Source of the DNA: a bacterium HR40
GTDB taxonomy: Bacteria; Pseudomonadota; Alphaproteobacteria; Geminicoccales; Geminicoccaceae
DNA length: 64,000 nucleotides
Assembly (NCBI GenBank): GCA_002898275.1
Contig: BEIQ01000001.1
Coordinates: 124,001-188,000 of the forward strand
Direction of reading: 5' to 3'
The notes under the pieces are model-generated. The model worked only from the letters and a program-made list of their open reading frames with translations. It did no database searches and was not told the DNA's origin. A program made the position numbers and the translations under genes. This document shows positions 61,950-64,000 of this stretch, piece by piece (position 1 is the first letter of the stretch; every line of letters begins with the position of its first letter).

Positions 61950-64000
61950 ATGGCCGTCGCGATGGCATTCCTGCGCCGCGAAACGCGCGCCCAGCCGGCC
62001 GATGGCCCATCCGAGGCTTGGGTCGCCGTCCTCGTCCGACTCCTCGGCTTGCTCGGACGCAACGTCGAGGCGCACGAGGTCCGGGCGGCTCTTGCCGATG
62101 CTCCTGGCGACGGTCATGCGGCTCTGCTCGCCGCCGCCGCCCGCCTCGGTCTCGCCCTGCGGGAGCGGCGGCCGCAGCCGCGCACGCTGCGACGCCTTTC
62201 GCCCCCCTTCCTCGTCCTCGCCGGCGAGCCGCTGGAACTCCGCTTGGTGCGCGGACGCACGGGCAACCAACTGGTGGTGGTCGATGGTGCCACCGCCCAC
62301 CCCCAGGTGTGGACGGCCCGGGCGCTCGCCGCGGTGGCCCGCTCGGTGTTCGAGGTGCGGCGCGCATCTGCTCCGGCCGCTTCGGGACTGTGGGCACTGG
62401 TGCGCGACCGCCGCCATCTTCCAGCCTTGGCCCAGATCGTCTTCGCCTCGGTGCTGGTCAACCTCCTCGCCCTGACCACGCCGCTCTTCATGATGGCTGT
62501 CTACAACAAGGTGTTGCGCCACGCGGCGCTCACCACCCTCGATGCGTTGGTGGTCGGCATGCTGGCGCTCGCTGCCTTCGAGCTCGCCCTGCGCAGCCTG
62601 CGCGGCTATCTCGCGAGTTTTGCCGGAGCGCGCCTCGACGCGGCCGTCGGTCGTGCCGTGATCCAGCGGTTGCTGCGCCTGCCGTTTGTCCGTTTCGTCG
62701 AGACCCCGCCGGCACTCATGCTCGACCGGCTGCGGCAGCTCGACCAGCTGCGCACCTTCCTCACCGGGCAGCTCCCGATTCTCCTGGTCGATCTCGCCTT
62801 CGTCGGCCTGTTCGTCGCCGCCCTCTTCCTCCTCGCCCCAATCCTCGGCCTTCTCACCCTCCTCGCGGTGCCACCGCTCGCCCTTCTCGGCTGGCTCGCC
62901 CGCCGCGCGCACGCCCACTGGGCCGCCCTCGCCTCGCAGGTGCAAGCCCACAAGCACGGCCGTCTCCTCGAATGCCTCGCCAACGCCCTCACGGTGAAGG
63001 CGTTGGGCCTCGAGCCCGAGATGGAGGCGCGCCTGCAGCGGCGGATCGAGGAGGGTGCGTGGACCGGCCACCGTGCCGCGCTCCTCGGTCATGTGGCGGC
63101 GAGCGCGGCGACGGCGATCCAGCATCTCATAGCCATCCTCCTCGTCTATCAGGGCGCGCGGATGGTGGTGGCGCACGACATGACGATCGGCGCGCTCGTC
63201 GCCGCCACCATTCTTGCCGCCCGAGCCCTGGCACCGATCCGCCAGCTGTTCCTCGCCTGGCCCCAGCTCCAGCAGGCACGCGAGGCGGTGGCGCGGATCG
63301 ACGCGCTGTTGCGCGAGCCGATGGCCACGGGTGGCGGAAGCGGGACGCCGACCTCCGAGCTCGTGGGTGCCATCCGCCTCGAGCAGGTGAGCTTTCGCTA
63401 TCGCGGCGATGGGCCAGCCGCCCTCGACCGCGTCGACCTCGAGCTGCAGCCGGGCACCATGCTCGCGGTCCTGGGGCCGCCCGGCTCCGGCAAGAGCACG
63501 CTCGCCCGCCTGCTCGCCGGTGTCCTCGAACCGAGCGAGGGGCGGGTGCTGGTCGACGGCTTCGATTTGGCCAAGCTCGCAGGCGGCAGCTTCCGTCGGC
63601 GCATCGGAGTCGTGCCGCAGGAGCTCCAGCTCTTCGAGGGCACGATCGCCGAGAACATCGCGCTCGGTGCCGAGGATGGCAATCTTGCCCGGGTGGTGGC
63701 AGCCGCTCGTTTCGTCGGCCTGCACGATCTCGTGCAGCGCCTGCCCGAAGGCTACGACACCCGGCTCGGTGAACGGGGTGCTGGGCTTTCCGCTGGCCAG
63801 AAGCAGCTCGTCTGCCTGGCCCGCGCGGTGGTCCGCAATCCGCGCATCCTCATCCTCGACGAGGCCACGAGCGCCCTCGACCCGACCACCGAGGCGCGCC
63901 TGCTCGCCAATCTCCGGCGGGCCGGAAGCGGCCGCACCATCCTCCTCGTCACCCATCGACCGAGCGCGGCCTTGCTGTGCGACCGGGCGATCCTGCTCGA
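61950..64000 (+). CDS. Type I secretion ABC transporter, C39-like, 3' end beyond window
   Basis: At least 683 residues of an HlyB/LapB-type exporter. The N-terminal ~140 residues are a C39-like domain without the catalytic Cys, used in RTX exporters to bind unfolded substrate. A six-helix membrane domain follows, then the ATPase: Walker A GPPGSGKST (~510), LSAGQ signature (~612), Walker B ILILDEATSALD and the switch His in LVTHRPS. ATG 61950 has GGAGGAG upstream. The window ends in the last ~30 residues; the membrane fusion gene probably lies beyond. Confidence 0.92.
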   Translation, partial: MAVAMAFLRRETRAQPADGPSEAWVAVLVRLLGLLGRNVEAHEVRAALADAPGDGHAALLAAAARLGLALRERRPQPRTLRRLSPPFLVLAGEPLELRLVRGRTGNQLVVVDGATAHPQVWTARALAAVARSVFEVRRASAPAASGLWALVRDRRHLPALAQIVFASVLVNLLALTTPLFMMAVYNKVLRHAALTTLDALVVGMLALAAFELALRSLRGYLASFAGARLDAAVGRAVIQRLLRLPFVRFVETPPALMLDRLRQLDQLRTFLTGQLPILLVDLAFVGLFVAALFLLAPILGLLTLLAVPPLALLGWLARRAHAHWAALASQVQAHKHGRLLECLANALTVKALGLEPEMEARLQRRIEEGAWTGHRAALLGHVAASAATAIQHLIAILLVYQGARMVVAHDMTIGALVAATILAARALAPIRQLFLAWPQLQQAREAVARIDALLREPMATGGGSGTPTSELVGAIRLEQVSFRYRGDGPAALDRVDLELQPGTMLAVLGPPGSGKSTLARLLAGVLEPSEGRVLVDGFDLAKLAGGSFRRRIGVVPQELQLFEGTIAENIALGAEDGNLARVVAAARFVGLHDLVQRLPEGYDTRLGERGAGLSAGQKQLVCLARAVVRNPRILILDEATSALDPTTEARLLANLRRAGSGRTILLVTHRPSAALLCDRAILL

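Noticed and set aside
1-64000. tRNA, rRNA, CRISPR arrays, insertion sequences
   Set aside because: No TpsiC-type tRNA core, no spaced repeats and no transposase-like protein were seen in reading both strands; a covariance-model search could still find a weak case.

Overview
This window is from the chromosome of a high-GC, outer-membrane-bearing alphaproteobacterium, probably of the Rhodospirillales/Geminicoccales type. The signs are the rpsB-tsf-pyrH-frr-uppS-cdsA-dxr-rseP-bamA-skp-fabZ gene order, a hslO-argF-argD cluster, a TamA/TamB pair, a chorismate mutase-hisC-tyrA operon, and an HTH/S24-like regulator of a type common in that class. Lineage is inferred from gene content and protein style only. 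Genes are packed tightly, with many ATGA/GTGA start-stop overlaps. I see no rRNA, tRNA, CRISPR array or insertion sequence, and no gene-free stretch longer than about 330 bases.

Layout. 1-11.8 kb: an AmpG-like permease cut by the window edge, a Wza-type export lipoprotein, a beta-barrel porin and a PP1/ApaH-like phosphatase; then a catabolic operon (CRP/FNR regulator, BKACE enzyme, EamA transporter, old-yellow-enzyme oxidoreductase); a two-gene glycosylation unit; and a hydroxypyruvate-isomerase-like gene. 11.8-20.8 kb: a compact, intact cluster of phage structural genes, all on the minus strand and in T7-like (podoviral) order: portal, Bbp19-like protein, scaffold, major capsid, small decoration-like protein, tail tubular A and B, an internal-virion-like protein, and the large terminase last. 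There is no integrase, replication, lysis or tail-fibre gene, and no recognisable small terminase. A possible cysteine-peptidase-like gene and a regulator with a degenerate S24 domain lie at its head.

21-42 kb: CoA-transferase, acyl-CoA ligase and aminotransferase genes, then a long minus-strand run: lipoprotein, Hsp33, ArgF, ArgD, ABC permease, TamB, TamA, an MscS channel, GalE and a serralysin-like RTX protease. 42-56.9 kb: a radical SAM gene, then translation, isoprenoid, phospholipid and envelope-assembly genes from rpsB to fabZ, a PccA-type carboxylase subunit and an OmpA-like lipoprotein. The usual lpxD and lpxA neighbours of fabZ are missing here. 56.8-64 kb: ChaC, TyrA, HisC and chorismate mutase on the minus strand; an RlmI-like rRNA methyltransferase and a type I secretion ABC transporter (cut by the window edge) on the plus strand. 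That transporter could export RTX proteins such as the serralysin 20 kb away.

The most interesting item is the phage-derived cluster. It is tightly embedded between host genes, has an exact-consensus -35 box with a dyad over its -10 region, and carries two strong RNA hairpins that bracket the capsid cistrons. It looks either like a domesticated particle (gene-transfer-agent-like or another capsid-based system of podoviral ancestry) or like the conserved late half of a prophage whose other half is elsewhere or lost.
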